From: Tepidimonas taiwanensis
GTDB lineage: Bacteria > Pseudomonadota > Gammaproteobacteria > Burkholderiales > Burkholderiaceae_C
Direction: 5' to 3'
DNA: 64,000 bases
Assembly (NCBI RefSeq): GCF_020162115.1
Contig: NZ_CP083911.1
Span: 2,666,001-2,730,000, forward strand
In this document: piece by piece, positions 31,385-40,895 of the stretch
Numbering within the stretch: the first letter of the stretch is position 1
How the letters are laid out: the number at the start of each line of letters is the position of its first letter
Notes under the pieces: generated by a model
The model's database searches: none
Seen by the model: the letters and a program-made list of their open reading frames with translations, nothing else
Told to the model about the DNA's origin: nothing
Made by a program: the position numbers and the translations under genes

Positions 31385-32647
31385 GTGAAAAAGCTAGTGT
31401 TTGGTTCGTTGCGCCGCGTGGCGCTGGCCGCAGCGGCCGTGACTGCGGCCGGATGGGTGCAAGCCGGTGAGGTGGAGGTGCTGCACTGGTGGACCAGTGG
31501 TGGCGAGGCCAAAGCCGCCGCTGCTCTGAAGCAGCAGTTACAAGCGCAAGGCCACACGTGGAAGGATTTTGCGGTGGCCGGTGGTGGCGGGGACAACGCG
31601 ATGACGGTGCTCAAGTCCCGTGTCGTTTCGGGCAACCCGCCTGCCGCTGCGCAAATCAAGGGGCCGTCGCTGCAAGAGTGGGCGGCAGAGGGTGTGCTGG
31701 CCAACATCGACGACGTGGCCAAGGCCAACCAATGGGACAGCCTGCTGCCCAAGGTCGTGGCCGATGTGATGAAGTACAAGGGCAGCTATATCGCCGTGCC
31801 CGTCAATGTCCACCGCGTCAACTGGTTGTGGATCAACCCCGAGGCATTCAAGAAGGCTGGCGCGAAGGTGCCCACCAACTGGGACGAATTTTTCGCGGCA
31901 GCCGAGGCGCTGAAGAAGGCCGGCATCATTCCCGTGGCGCATGGAGGGCAGAACTGGCAAGACTTCACGACGTTTGAAAGTGTTGCGCTGGGCCTCGGGG
32001 GAGGCGACTTCTATAAGAAGGCGCTCGTTCAGCTCGACGACGCGACGATCAAAGGCCCAACGATGACCAAGGTGCTGGAAACTTTCCGCCGCATCAAGGG
32101 GTACACCGACAAGAATGCACCGGGTCGCGACTGGAACCTGGCCACGGCGATGGTCATCAAGGGCGAAGCGGGCATGCAGCTGATGGGCGACTGGGCCAAA
32201 GGTGAGTTTTTGGCCGCGGGCAAGGTGCCGGGCAAGGATTTTGTCTGCACGCACGCGCCCGGCACGGCCCAGGCATTCACCTTCAACGTCGACTCGTTCG
32301 CGATGTTCAAGCTGCGTGACGAGTCCAAGATCAAGGCGCAAAAAGACTTGGCCGCCGCCATCATGTCGCCGCAGTTCCAGGAGGTGTTCAACCTCAACAA
32401 GGGCTCGATCCCGGTGCGGCTGAACATGGATCTGTCCAAGTTCGACGATTGCGCCAAGCTGAGCGCGAAAGACTTCGTGCAGACGGCCAAGAGCGGTGGC
32501 CTCGTGCCGTCGATCGCGCATGGCATGGCGGTGCCCTCGGCCGCCCAGGGGGCGATGCAGGACGTGGTCAGCCAGTTCTGGAACGACGATCGCATGACGG
32601 TCCAGCAGGCGCAGGAACGTCTCGCACGAGCAGCCAAGACGCGCTGA
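31385..32647 (+). CDS. gtsA: Glucose/mannose ABC transporter substrate-binding protein
   Basis: 420 aa from a GTG with CAGGAGA upstream. A signal peptide runs to about residue 23 (KKLVFGSLRRVALAAAAVTA ... VQA). The mature start GEVEVLHWWTSGGEAKAA, then KDFAVAGGGGDNAMTVLKSR and NPPAAAQIKGPSLQEWA, match GtsA-type glucose-binding proteins of pseudomonads. It would capture glucose in the periplasm for the permeases encoded downstream. A terminator-like attenuator follows the gene, which fits higher expression of the binding protein than of the membrane parts. Confidence 0.9.
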   Translation: MKKLVFGSLRRVALAAAAVTAAGWVQAGEVEVLHWWTSGGEAKAAAALKQQLQAQGHTWKDFAVAGGGGDNAMTVLKSRVVSGNPPAAAQIKGPSLQEWAAEGVLANIDDVAKANQWDSLLPKVVADVMKYKGSYIAVPVNVHRVNWLWINPEAFKKAGAKVPTNWDEFFAAAEALKKAGIIPVAHGGQNWQDFTTFESVALGLGGGDFYKKALVQLDDATIKGPTMTKVLETFRRIKGYTDKNAPGRDWNLATAMVIKGEAGMQLMGDWAKGEFLAAGKVPGKDFVCTHAPGTAQAFTFNVDSFAMFKLRDESKIKAQKDLAAAIMSPQFQEVFNLNKGSIPVRLNMDLSKFDDCAKLSAKDFVQTAKSGGLVPSIAHGMAVPSAAQGAMQDVVSQFWNDDRMTVQQAQERLARAAKTR

Positions 32648-32706
32648 TTGGGCCCGTTCGGGTCTGCGGGCACCGGGTGTGACACGGTGTCCGTGTTCGG
32701 CAACCA

Positions 32707-32732
32707 GGGGGCTTGCTTGGCCCCCCTTTTTT
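32707..32732 (+). terminator. Attenuator between gtsA and the first permease gene
   Basis: GGGGGC (32707-32712) pairs with GCCCCC (32720-32725) over a 7-nt loop; one more C and six T follow. It lies within an operon, between the binding-protein and permease genes. Confidence 0.7.
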
Positions 32733-32772
32733 GCAATGCGAAGACTTTCGCCTTTTTTCTTTCCCGACTGAT

Positions 32773-33651
32773 ATGACAACCCAGACGCGCCCGGCCACCG
32801 CCTGGCTGCCCAAGCTGGTCGTGGCCCCGAGTTTTGCGCTCTCGCTGTTTTTCATCTATGGCTTGATGGTGTGGAACGGCTACCTGTCGTTGACGCCCTC
32901 GCGCCTGTTGCCGACGTACGAGTGGGCGGGCTGGGCGCAATACCAGGCGCTGTGGGAGAACGAGCGCTTTCATGTGGCCATGCGCAACCTGGGCGTCTTT
33001 GGCTCGCTGTTCATCTTCGGCGCGATGGCGCTGGGCATTTTGCTGGCGGTGCTGCTGGATCAAAAAATCCGTGGCGAAGGCGTTCTACGCACGATTTACT
33101 TGTACCCGATGGCGATTTCGTTCATCGTCACCGGTACCGCTTGGAAATGGATTCTGAACCCGGGGCTGGGGCTGGAGCACCTCATGCACCAGTGGGGGTT
33201 TGAGTCGTTTCGCTTCGATTGGCTGGTCGATCCGGACCGGGCCATTTACTGTGTGGTGATCGCGGGCGTTTGGCAGAGTGCGGGCTTTGTGATGGCGCTG
33301 TTTTTGGCGGCGCTGCGCGGGATCGATGACGCAATCATCAAGGCCGCGCAGGTCGACGGTGCGAGTCTGCCCACCATCTATTTGCGCATCATTTTGCCGA
33401 GCTTGCGCCCGGTATTTTTCAGCACCTTGATGGTGGTGTCGCACATGGCGATCAAGTCGTTCGACTTGGTGATGGCACTCACCGGCGGTGGGCCGGGCTA
33501 TGCGACGGACCTGCCTGCAACGTTCATGTATACGCACGCCTTCACCCGTGGCCAGATCGGTCTGGGTGCCGCCAGCGCGATGGTGATGCTGATCACGGTG
33601 GCAGCCATCGTCGTGCCATATCTGTATTCGGAACTCAGGAGCAAGCGATGA
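32773..33651 (+). CDS. gtsB: Glucose ABC transporter permease 1
   Basis: 292 aa from the ATG at 32773. Six transmembrane helices of the MalF/UgpA type. The EAA-like loop that contacts the ATPase reads KAAQVDGASLPTIYLRIILP. The second permease overlaps its stop by 4 bp. Substrate is assigned by operon context with gtsA and glk. Confidence 0.9.
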   Translation: MTTQTRPATAWLPKLVVAPSFALSLFFIYGLMVWNGYLSLTPSRLLPTYEWAGWAQYQALWENERFHVAMRNLGVFGSLFIFGAMALGILLAVLLDQKIRGEGVLRTIYLYPMAISFIVTGTAWKWILNPGLGLEHLMHQWGFESFRFDWLVDPDRAIYCVVIAGVWQSAGFVMALFLAALRGIDDAIIKAAQVDGASLPTIYLRIILPSLRPVFFSTLMVVSHMAIKSFDLVMALTGGGPGYATDLPATFMYTHAFTRGQIGLGAASAMVMLITVAAIVVPYLYSELRSKR

Positions 33652-34505
33652 CCGCGCGGGTGAGTTGGTCGAGACTGTTCATTTGGGTCTTACTGCTGGT
33701 GTGGGCAGCGTGGTTTTTGGCACCGCTGTACGTGATGGTGGTGACTTCGCTCAAAGATGCCGAGCAGATCCGTCAGGGCCACCTGTTGAGCCTGCCAACG
33801 GCACCGACGCTCGCGGCGTGGCACAAGGCCTGGTCCGAGGCTTGCACGGGTGTGGACTGCAACGGGCTGCGGCCGTTTTTCTGGAACTCGGTGCAGATGG
33901 TGGTCCCCGCCGTGCTCATCTCCACAGCGCTGGGGGCCATCAACGGCTACGTGCTGACGAAGTGGAAGTTCCGCGGGGCCGACACGCTGTTTGCCCTGAT
34001 GCTGTTCGGCGTGTTCATGCCCATGCAAGTGGTGTTGCTGCCGGCCAGTCAGATTTTGGGTTGGCTGGGGCTGGCCAGCTCGCTGTGGGGGCTGGTGCTG
34101 GTGCACGTGGTCGCGGGGCTGCCCACCACGACGCTGTTTTTCCGGAACTATTACGTGAACCTGCCGGACGAGCTGGTCAAGGCCGCGCAGCTCGATGGCG
34201 CGTCGTTCTGGCAGATTTTCTTTCGCATCGTTCTGCCCCTGTCGACGCCGATCATCGTGGTCACGCTGATCTGGCAGTTCACGGCGATCTGGAACGACTT
34301 TCTCTACGGCGTGGTGTTCTCGGGCGCAGACAGCAAGCCGATTACGGTGGGGCTGAACAACCTCGCCAATACCTCCAGCACGGTCAAGGAGTACCACGTC
34401 GACATGGCGGCGGCGCTCATCGCTGCGCTGCCGACGTTGGTCGTCTACGTCGTGGCTGGTAAGTTTTTCGTGCGCGGTCTCACCGCCGGTGCCATCAAAG
34501 GTTGA
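33648..34505 (+). CDS. gtsC: Glucose ABC transporter permease 2
   Basis: 285 aa, ATG overlapping the previous stop. Six transmembrane helices of the MalG/UgpE type, with the coupling loop KAAQLDGASFWQIFFRIVLP and the conserved end GKFFVRGLTAGAIKG. Pairs with GtsB to form the membrane channel. Confidence 0.91.
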   Translation: MTARVSWSRLFIWVLLLVWAAWFLAPLYVMVVTSLKDAEQIRQGHLLSLPTAPTLAAWHKAWSEACTGVDCNGLRPFFWNSVQMVVPAVLISTALGAINGYVLTKWKFRGADTLFALMLFGVFMPMQVVLLPASQILGWLGLASSLWGLVLVHVVAGLPTTTLFFRNYYVNLPDELVKAAQLDGASFWQIFFRIVLPLSTPIIVVTLIWQFTAIWNDFLYGVVFSGADSKPITVGLNNLANTSSTVKEYHVDMAAALIAALPTLVVYVVAGKFFVRGLTAGAIKG

Positions 34506-34510
34506 CATCC

Positions 34511-35581
<1,071 letters not shown>

Positions 35582-35674
35582 CGACCAAGCGGCGGCGAAG
35601 ACGCTGGCGGTGACCGGCGTGCGGATGATCTATGTCCGGTTTCGTCGCACCGCGGGCGCTTTTGAAGAGGAGGG

Positions 35675-36712
35675 ATGGTCGTGGCCGATGCTTGGCGCGT
35701 GTTGCTCGTGGGCTACGGGTATGCGGGCGCGACGATACACGCTCCGTTGATTCAGTCGGTGCCGGGCATGGCGCTGGCCGCCGTGGTCAGCCGCCAGCCT
35801 GACAAGGTTCGGGCCGACTGGCCCGGCGTGCCGGTTTATCCGGATATGGCGACGGCCTTGTCGCGCTGTGATGCGCCCATCGTCGTGGTGGCCACGCCCA
35901 ACGAGACGCACGCCGCGCTGGCGTTGCAGGCGTTGTCGGCGGGTCGGCACGTGGTGGTGGACAAGCCCTTGGCGCTGGACATGGCGCAAACCGAGACGCT
36001 GTTGCAGGCGGCGCGCTCGCAGCGCCGGGTGCTGACGGTGTTTCAAAACCGCCGTTGGGATGCCGATTGGCTGGCCGTGCAAACTGTGCTGGCCGAGGGC
36101 CGCTTGGGCCGCGTCGTGCGGGTGGAGGGGCGCATGGAGCGCTACCGCCCGCAAGTGCGTGCGCGCTGGCGCGAAGGGGCGGGGCCCGGGGCGGGCCTGT
36201 GGTACGACCTCGCTCCTCACTTGCTGGATCAGGCCTTGCTGCAATGGGGTTGGCCGCGCCGCTGGTTCGTGCAGCGTGCGCGGCTGCGCCCCGGTGCGGT
36301 GGCGGACGACTGGTTTGTCGCCACGCTGGACTACGACGGCTTGTGCGTCACCCTGCAAGCATGCATGGCCAGCGCCCGTCCCGCGCCGCGCTGGGTGATT
36401 CACGGCACGCTGGGCAGCTATGTGGCCCATGAATGGGATCCGCAAGAGACCCAGCTCAAGGCTGGTGCGCGGCCGGGGGAAGCGGGGTGGGGTTGGTTGG
36501 CGCGTCCGGGCGAGCTGTGGTTGTCGCCAGATGGCGTGACGGCCCCCAGCGTCCCGCAGCCCGTGCCGGGCTGCGCGGGTGACTATCGGATGTTTTATGC
36601 GCAGTTGCGCGATGCGCTGGCGGGGCGGGGTGACGTGCCGGTGAGCGGGGCGCAGATCCGCCAAACCATGCGCGCTTTGGCCATGGGGTGTCAGGACGAT
36701 GCATCAATGTGA
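35675..36712 (+). CDS. Gfo/Idh/MocA-family NAD(P)-dependent oxidoreductase
   Basis: 345 aa. The N-terminal Rossmann domain has VLLVGYGYAGATIHAPLI. The family EKP motif appears as DKP (Asp96-Lys97-Pro98), in which the Lys is catalytic. The C-terminal domain has GLWYDLAPHLLDQAL, with the probable catalytic His. It resembles YdgJ/scyllo-inositol dehydrogenase-like members that oxidise cyclitols or sugars. The exact substrate is unknown; position inside a glucose uptake operon suggests a pyranose. It overlaps glk by 14 bp. Confidence 0.88.
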   Translation: MVVADAWRVLLVGYGYAGATIHAPLIQSVPGMALAAVVSRQPDKVRADWPGVPVYPDMATALSRCDAPIVVVATPNETHAALALQALSAGRHVVVDKPLALDMAQTETLLQAARSQRRVLTVFQNRRWDADWLAVQTVLAEGRLGRVVRVEGRMERYRPQVRARWREGAGPGAGLWYDLAPHLLDQALLQWGWPRRWFVQRARLRPGAVADDWFVATLDYDGLCVTLQACMASARPAPRWVIHGTLGSYVAHEWDPQETQLKAGARPGEAGWGWLARPGELWLSPDGVTAPSVPQPVPGCAGDYRMFYAQLRDALAGRGDVPVSGAQIRQTMRALAMGCQDDASM

Positions 36713-37679
36713 AAAGGGGCCCCGCCTGTTGGCGGACGTCGGCGGTACCAACGCGCGGTTTGGTTGGCAACGCGCGCCGGGTGGACCCATTGAGCACGTG
36801 CAGGTGTTGCCTTGTGCGGAGTTTCCCAGTCTGCAGGCGGCCATCGAGGCGTATGTGGCGCGTGCTGCGGTGCCGCGCCCGTTGTACGCTGCAGTGGCCA
36901 TCGCCAACCCGGTGTGCGGGGACGCGGTGTGTATGACCAATCACCATTGGTCGTTTTCGATCGAGCAATTACGTCAGGCGCTGGGTTTGCAGCGGCTGCT
37001 GGTGCTCAACGACTTCACCGCGTTGGCGTTGGCGCTGCCGGGGTTGCCCGCCGCGGCGCTACGGCCGCTGGGGGGTGGTCCGGCGGTGGCGGGGGCGGCG
37101 GTGGGTCTCATCGGCCCGGGAACCGGATTGGGGGTGTCGGGCTTGGTTCCCGATGGCCAAGGCGGGTGGATTCCGCTGGAGGGCGAGGGCGGCCATGTGA
37201 CGCTGGCCGCGATCACCGAGCGCGAGTGGTGCGTGGTGCGGGCCTTGCAACGTCGCTATGGCCATGTGTCGGCCGAGCGCGTGCTCAGTGGCCCTGGACT
37301 GCGCGACCTCTATACCGTGTTGTGTGAGGCCGACGGCGTTACCGCACAGGCCGATACCCCCCAGGCCGTGGTGGCCTTGGCGCAGCAAAGGCAAGACGAG
37401 CGTGCGTGGGAGGCGGCGCAGCTGTTCAGCGGTTGGCTGGGGTCGTGTGCTGGAAATCTGGCCTTGACGTTGGGGGCCCGTGGGGGTGTCTATATCGGCG
37501 GTGGGGTGGTGCAGCGCTTGGGGGATGCCTTTGATGAGGCAGTGTTTCGCGAGCGCTTCGAGGCCAAGGGGCGCTTTGCCGCGTATCTGGCGGCGATCCC
37601 GGTGTGGTTGATCGTGGCCGACCCATCGCCTGCGCTGGCCGGTGCCGCGGCTGCGCTGGATAGCGCGCGTTACCGGTAG
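36699..37679 (+). CDS. glk: Glucokinase
   Basis: 326 aa. Bacterial Glk of the E. coli type: LLADVGGTNARFGW (phosphate-1 loop), VAIANPVCGD, LVLNDFTALALALP (catalytic Asp region) and IGPGTGLGVS. It phosphorylates incoming glucose to glucose-6-phosphate, the substrate of Zwf encoded nearby. Last gene of the uptake operon; its 3' end overlaps the convergent hexR stop by 10 bp. Confidence 0.95.
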   Translation: MHQCEKGPRLLADVGGTNARFGWQRAPGGPIEHVQVLPCAEFPSLQAAIEAYVARAAVPRPLYAAVAIANPVCGDAVCMTNHHWSFSIEQLRQALGLQRLLVLNDFTALALALPGLPAAALRPLGGGPAVAGAAVGLIGPGTGLGVSGLVPDGQGGWIPLEGEGGHVTLAAITEREWCVVRALQRRYGHVSAERVLSGPGLRDLYTVLCEADGVTAQADTPQAVVALAQQRQDERAWEAAQLFSGWLGSCAGNLALTLGARGGVYIGGGVVQRLGDAFDEAVFRERFEAKGRFAAYLAAIPVWLIVADPSPALAGAAAALDSARYR

Positions 37680-38518
37680 CGCTTGTTGCTCAGATGCGCT
37701 TTGACGGTTTTGAGCAGGGGTTGCACGCGCTGGGTGCCCATGCGCAGCGCCAGGTTGATCGTCAAAATGTCGACGTATTGCAAGTGGATGAGGCGCGAGA
37801 TCATGGGGATGTCCTGATCATCGCGCTCACTGTGGTCGGCGGCCAACACAATGGCGGCCACTTGCGCCAGCGGGGTGCGCGTGCGGGTGACGGCAATGGT
37901 CGTGGCCCCGTTGCGGCGCGCCACCTCGGTGGCATCGATCAAATCGCGCGTGCGCCCCGAGTTGGAAAAGATCACCGCCACATCGCCGGGCTGCAGCAGG
38001 GCCGCACTCATCAGCTGCAAATGTCCGTCGGCGAAGGCGCGGCTGTTGACGCCCAGGCGAAAGAGCTTGTGCTGCGCGTCCTCGGCCACGACGCCAGAGT
38101 TGCCCACGCCATAGAGCTCGATGCGATGCTGGCCGCGCCAGGCATGCTCGAGCGCGTCCACCGCCTGCGCCAGGGCGGCATCTGACAGTTCGTGGCGGAA
38201 TTTCAGCAGCGCTGCAACGGCGTTGTCGACGACTTTGTGGGCGATGGTGGGCAGGTCATCGTCTTCGCTGATGCTGCGGTGGATATAGGGTACGCCATCG
38301 CCGACGGTCGCCGCCAGACGGAATTTGAAGTCGGTCAGTCCCTCGCAGCCGAGGTGGCGGCAGAACCGCAAAACGGTGGGTTTGCTCACGTTAGCCAGAC
38401 GGGCCAGTTCACCCACCGGCAGTTGGGCGAAACGGCGTGGATCGTCCAGCACGAGCTGGGCCACGCGCCGTTCGGCGGGTGGCAACTCAGCCAGGCAAGT
38501 GCGGATGCGATCGAGCAT
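37670..38518 (-). CDS. hexR: RpiR-family regulator HexR
   Basis: 282 aa from the ATG at complement 38518; the open frame runs further upstream into pgi sequence and is not family-like there. The N-terminal RpiR helix-turn-helix reads LPVGELARLANVSKPTVLRF (about 38-57). The SIS sugar-phosphate-binding domain reads IELYGVGNSGVVAEDAQHKL and VIFSNSGRT. HexR represses zwf/edd-eda genes and is released by KDPG, the Edd product. It is the last gene of the pathway operon it probably controls. Confidence 0.93.
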   Translation of the reverse strand: MLDRIRTCLAELPPAERRVAQLVLDDPRRFAQLPVGELARLANVSKPTVLRFCRHLGCEGLTDFKFRLAATVGDGVPYIHRSISEDDDLPTIAHKVVDNAVAALLKFRHELSDAALAQAVDALEHAWRGQHRIELYGVGNSGVVAEDAQHKLFRLGVNSRAFADGHLQLMSAALLQPGDVAVIFSNSGRTRDLIDATEVARRNGATTIAVTRTRTPLAQVAAIVLAADHSERDDQDIPMISRLIHLQYVDILTINLALRMGTQRVQPLLKTVKAHLSNKRYR

Positions 38519-38549
38519 GGCCGGGGCGCGCGGTCGGCGTGGAGTGCGG

Positions 38550-40136
38550 CTACGCTTGCAGGCGGCGCACCAAGGTTTTGCCCAGCTCCACCCCCCATTG
38601 GTCGTACGCGTGTACGCCCCAAATGGCGGCTTGGCAAAACACTTTGTGCTCGTACGCCGCGATGAGCGCGCCCAAGTGAAACGGATCCAACCGCGGTAGC
38701 CACACGATGCTGCTGGGCACGTTGCCGCGGTACGTTCGATGCGGGGTGAGGCGCTCCACGTCCTCTTCATTTAGCCCTTCGGCGCGCAGCGCAGCCGCGG
38801 TGGCGTCAGCGTCGCGCCCTTCGGCCAGCGCTTGCGCTTGTGCCAAAAGGTTGGTGTGTACCACGCGCTGGTGTTCGGCGGCCAGCGGCAAGGGCGCGCC
38901 CATGTCCCGCACTCCGATGAATTCAACGGGTACGCGGTGGGTGCCTTGGTGCAGCAACTGAAAATAGGCGTGCTGGCCATCGATGCCCAGGCCACCCCAG
39001 ACGATCGGGCCGGTGTCGACCGTGACCGGGCGGCCGTCGATGTGCACCGACTTGCCGTTGGACTCCATGTCCATTTGCTGCACGAAACGGGCCCATTCGG
39101 CCAGCCGTGCGCTGTAGACCGATTGCAGCAGTGTCGGGCAGCCGAGGAAGTTGCGGTTCCAGATACCCAGCAGCGCCAGCGCCAGCGGCAGGTTGTGCGC
39201 TGGCGGCGCGTGCCGGAAATGTTCGTCCATGGCGTGTCCGCCCGCGAGCAATTGTCGGAACGCGTCGGCACCGATCGCGATGGCCAGCGGCAGCCCGATG
39301 GCGCTCCACAACGAGTAGCGCCCGCCGACCCAGTCCCAGAAGCGAAAAATCTGCGCTGGTGGGACGCCCCAGTGTTGTGCGCGTTCGGGATTCGCCGTCA
39401 CGGCCATCCAGTGCGGGCCTTGCGCGGACACCGCTATCCCGCCATCGGCCAACCAGCGCCGTGCGCTCTCGGCAAGCGTCAGGGTCTCTTGCGTGGTGAA
39501 TGTCTTGCTCTGAACGATGAAGGCCGTCTCGCGTGGGTTGAGATCGCGCAAGATTTCATACAACGCCCACGCGTCCGGGTTGGAGACAAAGTGCACGCGC
39601 ACCGATCCACGGTGATCGGGACCGAGGGCCTGCACCGCCATGCGCGGGCCCAGGTCGGAGCCGCCAATGCCAATGTTGACCACGTCCCGCACGGGCGTGG
39701 TCTCGGTGTCGTTGGGCCAGCGTCCGCTGCGCAGCCGCTCGGCCGCGTCGAGGAAGCGCTGCAGCTCGGCGCGCACCGCTGCGGTGATCGCGGGCTCCCA
39801 TGGGTTGTCGTCGCGGTGGCTGCCGCGCAGGGCCACGTGCAAGACGGCACGCCTTTCCGTCGCATTGATGGGGTCGCCGCGCCACATCGCCTTGGCCTGT
39901 GCGTGGACCCCACTTTCCTCGGCCAAGGCGAGCAGCGCTTGCCACACGGGCAGTGTGACGCCCTGCCGTGTCGCGTCCAAAGTCAGGCCGGCCGCTTCGA
40001 ACTGCAGCGCGGCCGAGCGCAGCGCGTCGCCGCTGGCGAGTAACTCGCGCAGGTGCGGCTGGGGTTGGGCCGCGAGGGTTTGCAGGGTCTTCCAAGCGCG
40101 GCGTTCGGTGGGGGCGACAAAAGCCTGCGGGTTCAT
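38550..40136 (-). CDS. pgi: Glucose-6-phosphate isomerase
   Basis: 528 aa. Recognised by NIGIGGSDLGPRM, FVSNPDAW, FIVQSKTFTTQETL, VGGRYSLWSAIGLP and the C-terminal DQWGVELGKTL. It interconverts fructose-6-phosphate and glucose-6-phosphate, letting fructose carbon enter the Entner-Doudoroff route. Lies between eda and hexR. Confidence 0.97.
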   Translation of the reverse strand: MNPQAFVAPTERRAWKTLQTLAAQPQPHLRELLASGDALRSAALQFEAAGLTLDATRQGVTLPVWQALLALAEESGVHAQAKAMWRGDPINATERRAVLHVALRGSHRDDNPWEPAITAAVRAELQRFLDAAERLRSGRWPNDTETTPVRDVVNIGIGGSDLGPRMAVQALGPDHRGSVRVHFVSNPDAWALYEILRDLNPRETAFIVQSKTFTTQETLTLAESARRWLADGGIAVSAQGPHWMAVTANPERAQHWGVPPAQIFRFWDWVGGRYSLWSAIGLPLAIAIGADAFRQLLAGGHAMDEHFRHAPPAHNLPLALALLGIWNRNFLGCPTLLQSVYSARLAEWARFVQQMDMESNGKSVHIDGRPVTVDTGPIVWGGLGIDGQHAYFQLLHQGTHRVPVEFIGVRDMGAPLPLAAEHQRVVHTNLLAQAQALAEGRDADATAAALRAEGLNEEDVERLTPHRTYRGNVPSSIVWLPRLDPFHLGALIAAYEHKVFCQAAIWGVHAYDQWGVELGKTLVRRLQA

Positions 40137-40226
40137 GGTTGGTGAGAGGTGGGGACTTGTGGTGGTGCGCTGGGCTCTTTCACGCGACGCTGGGGATGCA
40201 CCGCATCGCGCGTGCGACCGCGGCGG

Positions 40227-40895
40227 TCAGGGCTGAGGCGCGGCGGCACCCGTGGCGCTGCGCTGCACGGCATCACGGGCCAGCGCGGTGATGGCACCCC
40301 AGTCCTTGGCCTGCAGGGCGCTGCGTGGCGTCAGCCACGACCCTCCGACCATGGCCACGGTGGGCAACGCCAGATAGTCTGCCACACGCGCGGCTGTGAT
40401 TCCGCCTGTCGGGCACCAGCGCAAGTGCGGCAGCGGCCCCGCCCATGCGCGCAGGGTGTCGGGGCCGCCGAGCGACTCGGCCGGGAAAAATTTGAGCAGG
40501 GAATAGCCCGCTTCGGCGGCCCGCATGGCTTCGCTGGGGGTGGCCACACCGGGCACGAATGGCAGCCGGGCGCTCAGGGCCGCCTGCAACAGCGCGGGTG
40601 TACAGCCCGGCGAGAGGGCGAATCGGGCACCCGCGTCGCGCGCTTGGTGCAGCTGTTGGGCAGACAGCACGGTGCCGGCCCCGACGACCACTTCCGGGGC
40701 GTGGCGAGCGATGCGCTCGATGGCGGCCAGGGCAGCATCGGAGCGCAACGTTACTTCGATGGCGTCGATGCCACCAGCCCACAGGGCGCGGGCCAGATCG
40801 ACGGCATGGTCTGCATCGTCGACGACGACCACCGGTAACACCCGCGTGCGAAAGGCGGGCAGGGTGGCAGCCTTTTGAGCAGCGATATCGGTCAT
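40227..40895 (-). CDS. eda: 2-dehydro-3-deoxy-phosphogluconate (KDPG) aldolase
   Basis: 222 aa; the ATG overlaps the edd stop (ATGA). The Schiff-base Lys lies in GYSLLKFFPAE and the catalytic Glu in DAIEVTLRSDAAL; VVGAGTVLSAQQL and RWCPTGGIT are also typical. It splits KDPG to pyruvate and glyceraldehyde-3-phosphate. A 90-bp gap without visible signals separates it from pgi. Confidence 0.96.
   Translation of the reverse strand: MTDIAAQKAATLPAFRTRVLPVVVVDDADHAVDLARALWAGGIDAIEVTLRSDAALAAIERIARHAPEVVVGAGTVLSAQQLHQARDAGARFALSPGCTPALLQAALSARLPFVPGVATPSEAMRAAEAGYSLLKFFPAESLGGPDTLRAWAGPLPHLRWCPTGGITAARVADYLALPTVAMVGGSWLTPRSALQAKDWGAITALARDAVQRSATGAAAPQP

Noticed and set aside
31385..32647. Upstream ATG at 31352 as start of gtsA
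   Set aside because: It would put hydrophilic residues ahead of a normal signal peptide; the GTG at 31385 has a good ribosome-binding site and a typical KK-start signal sequence.
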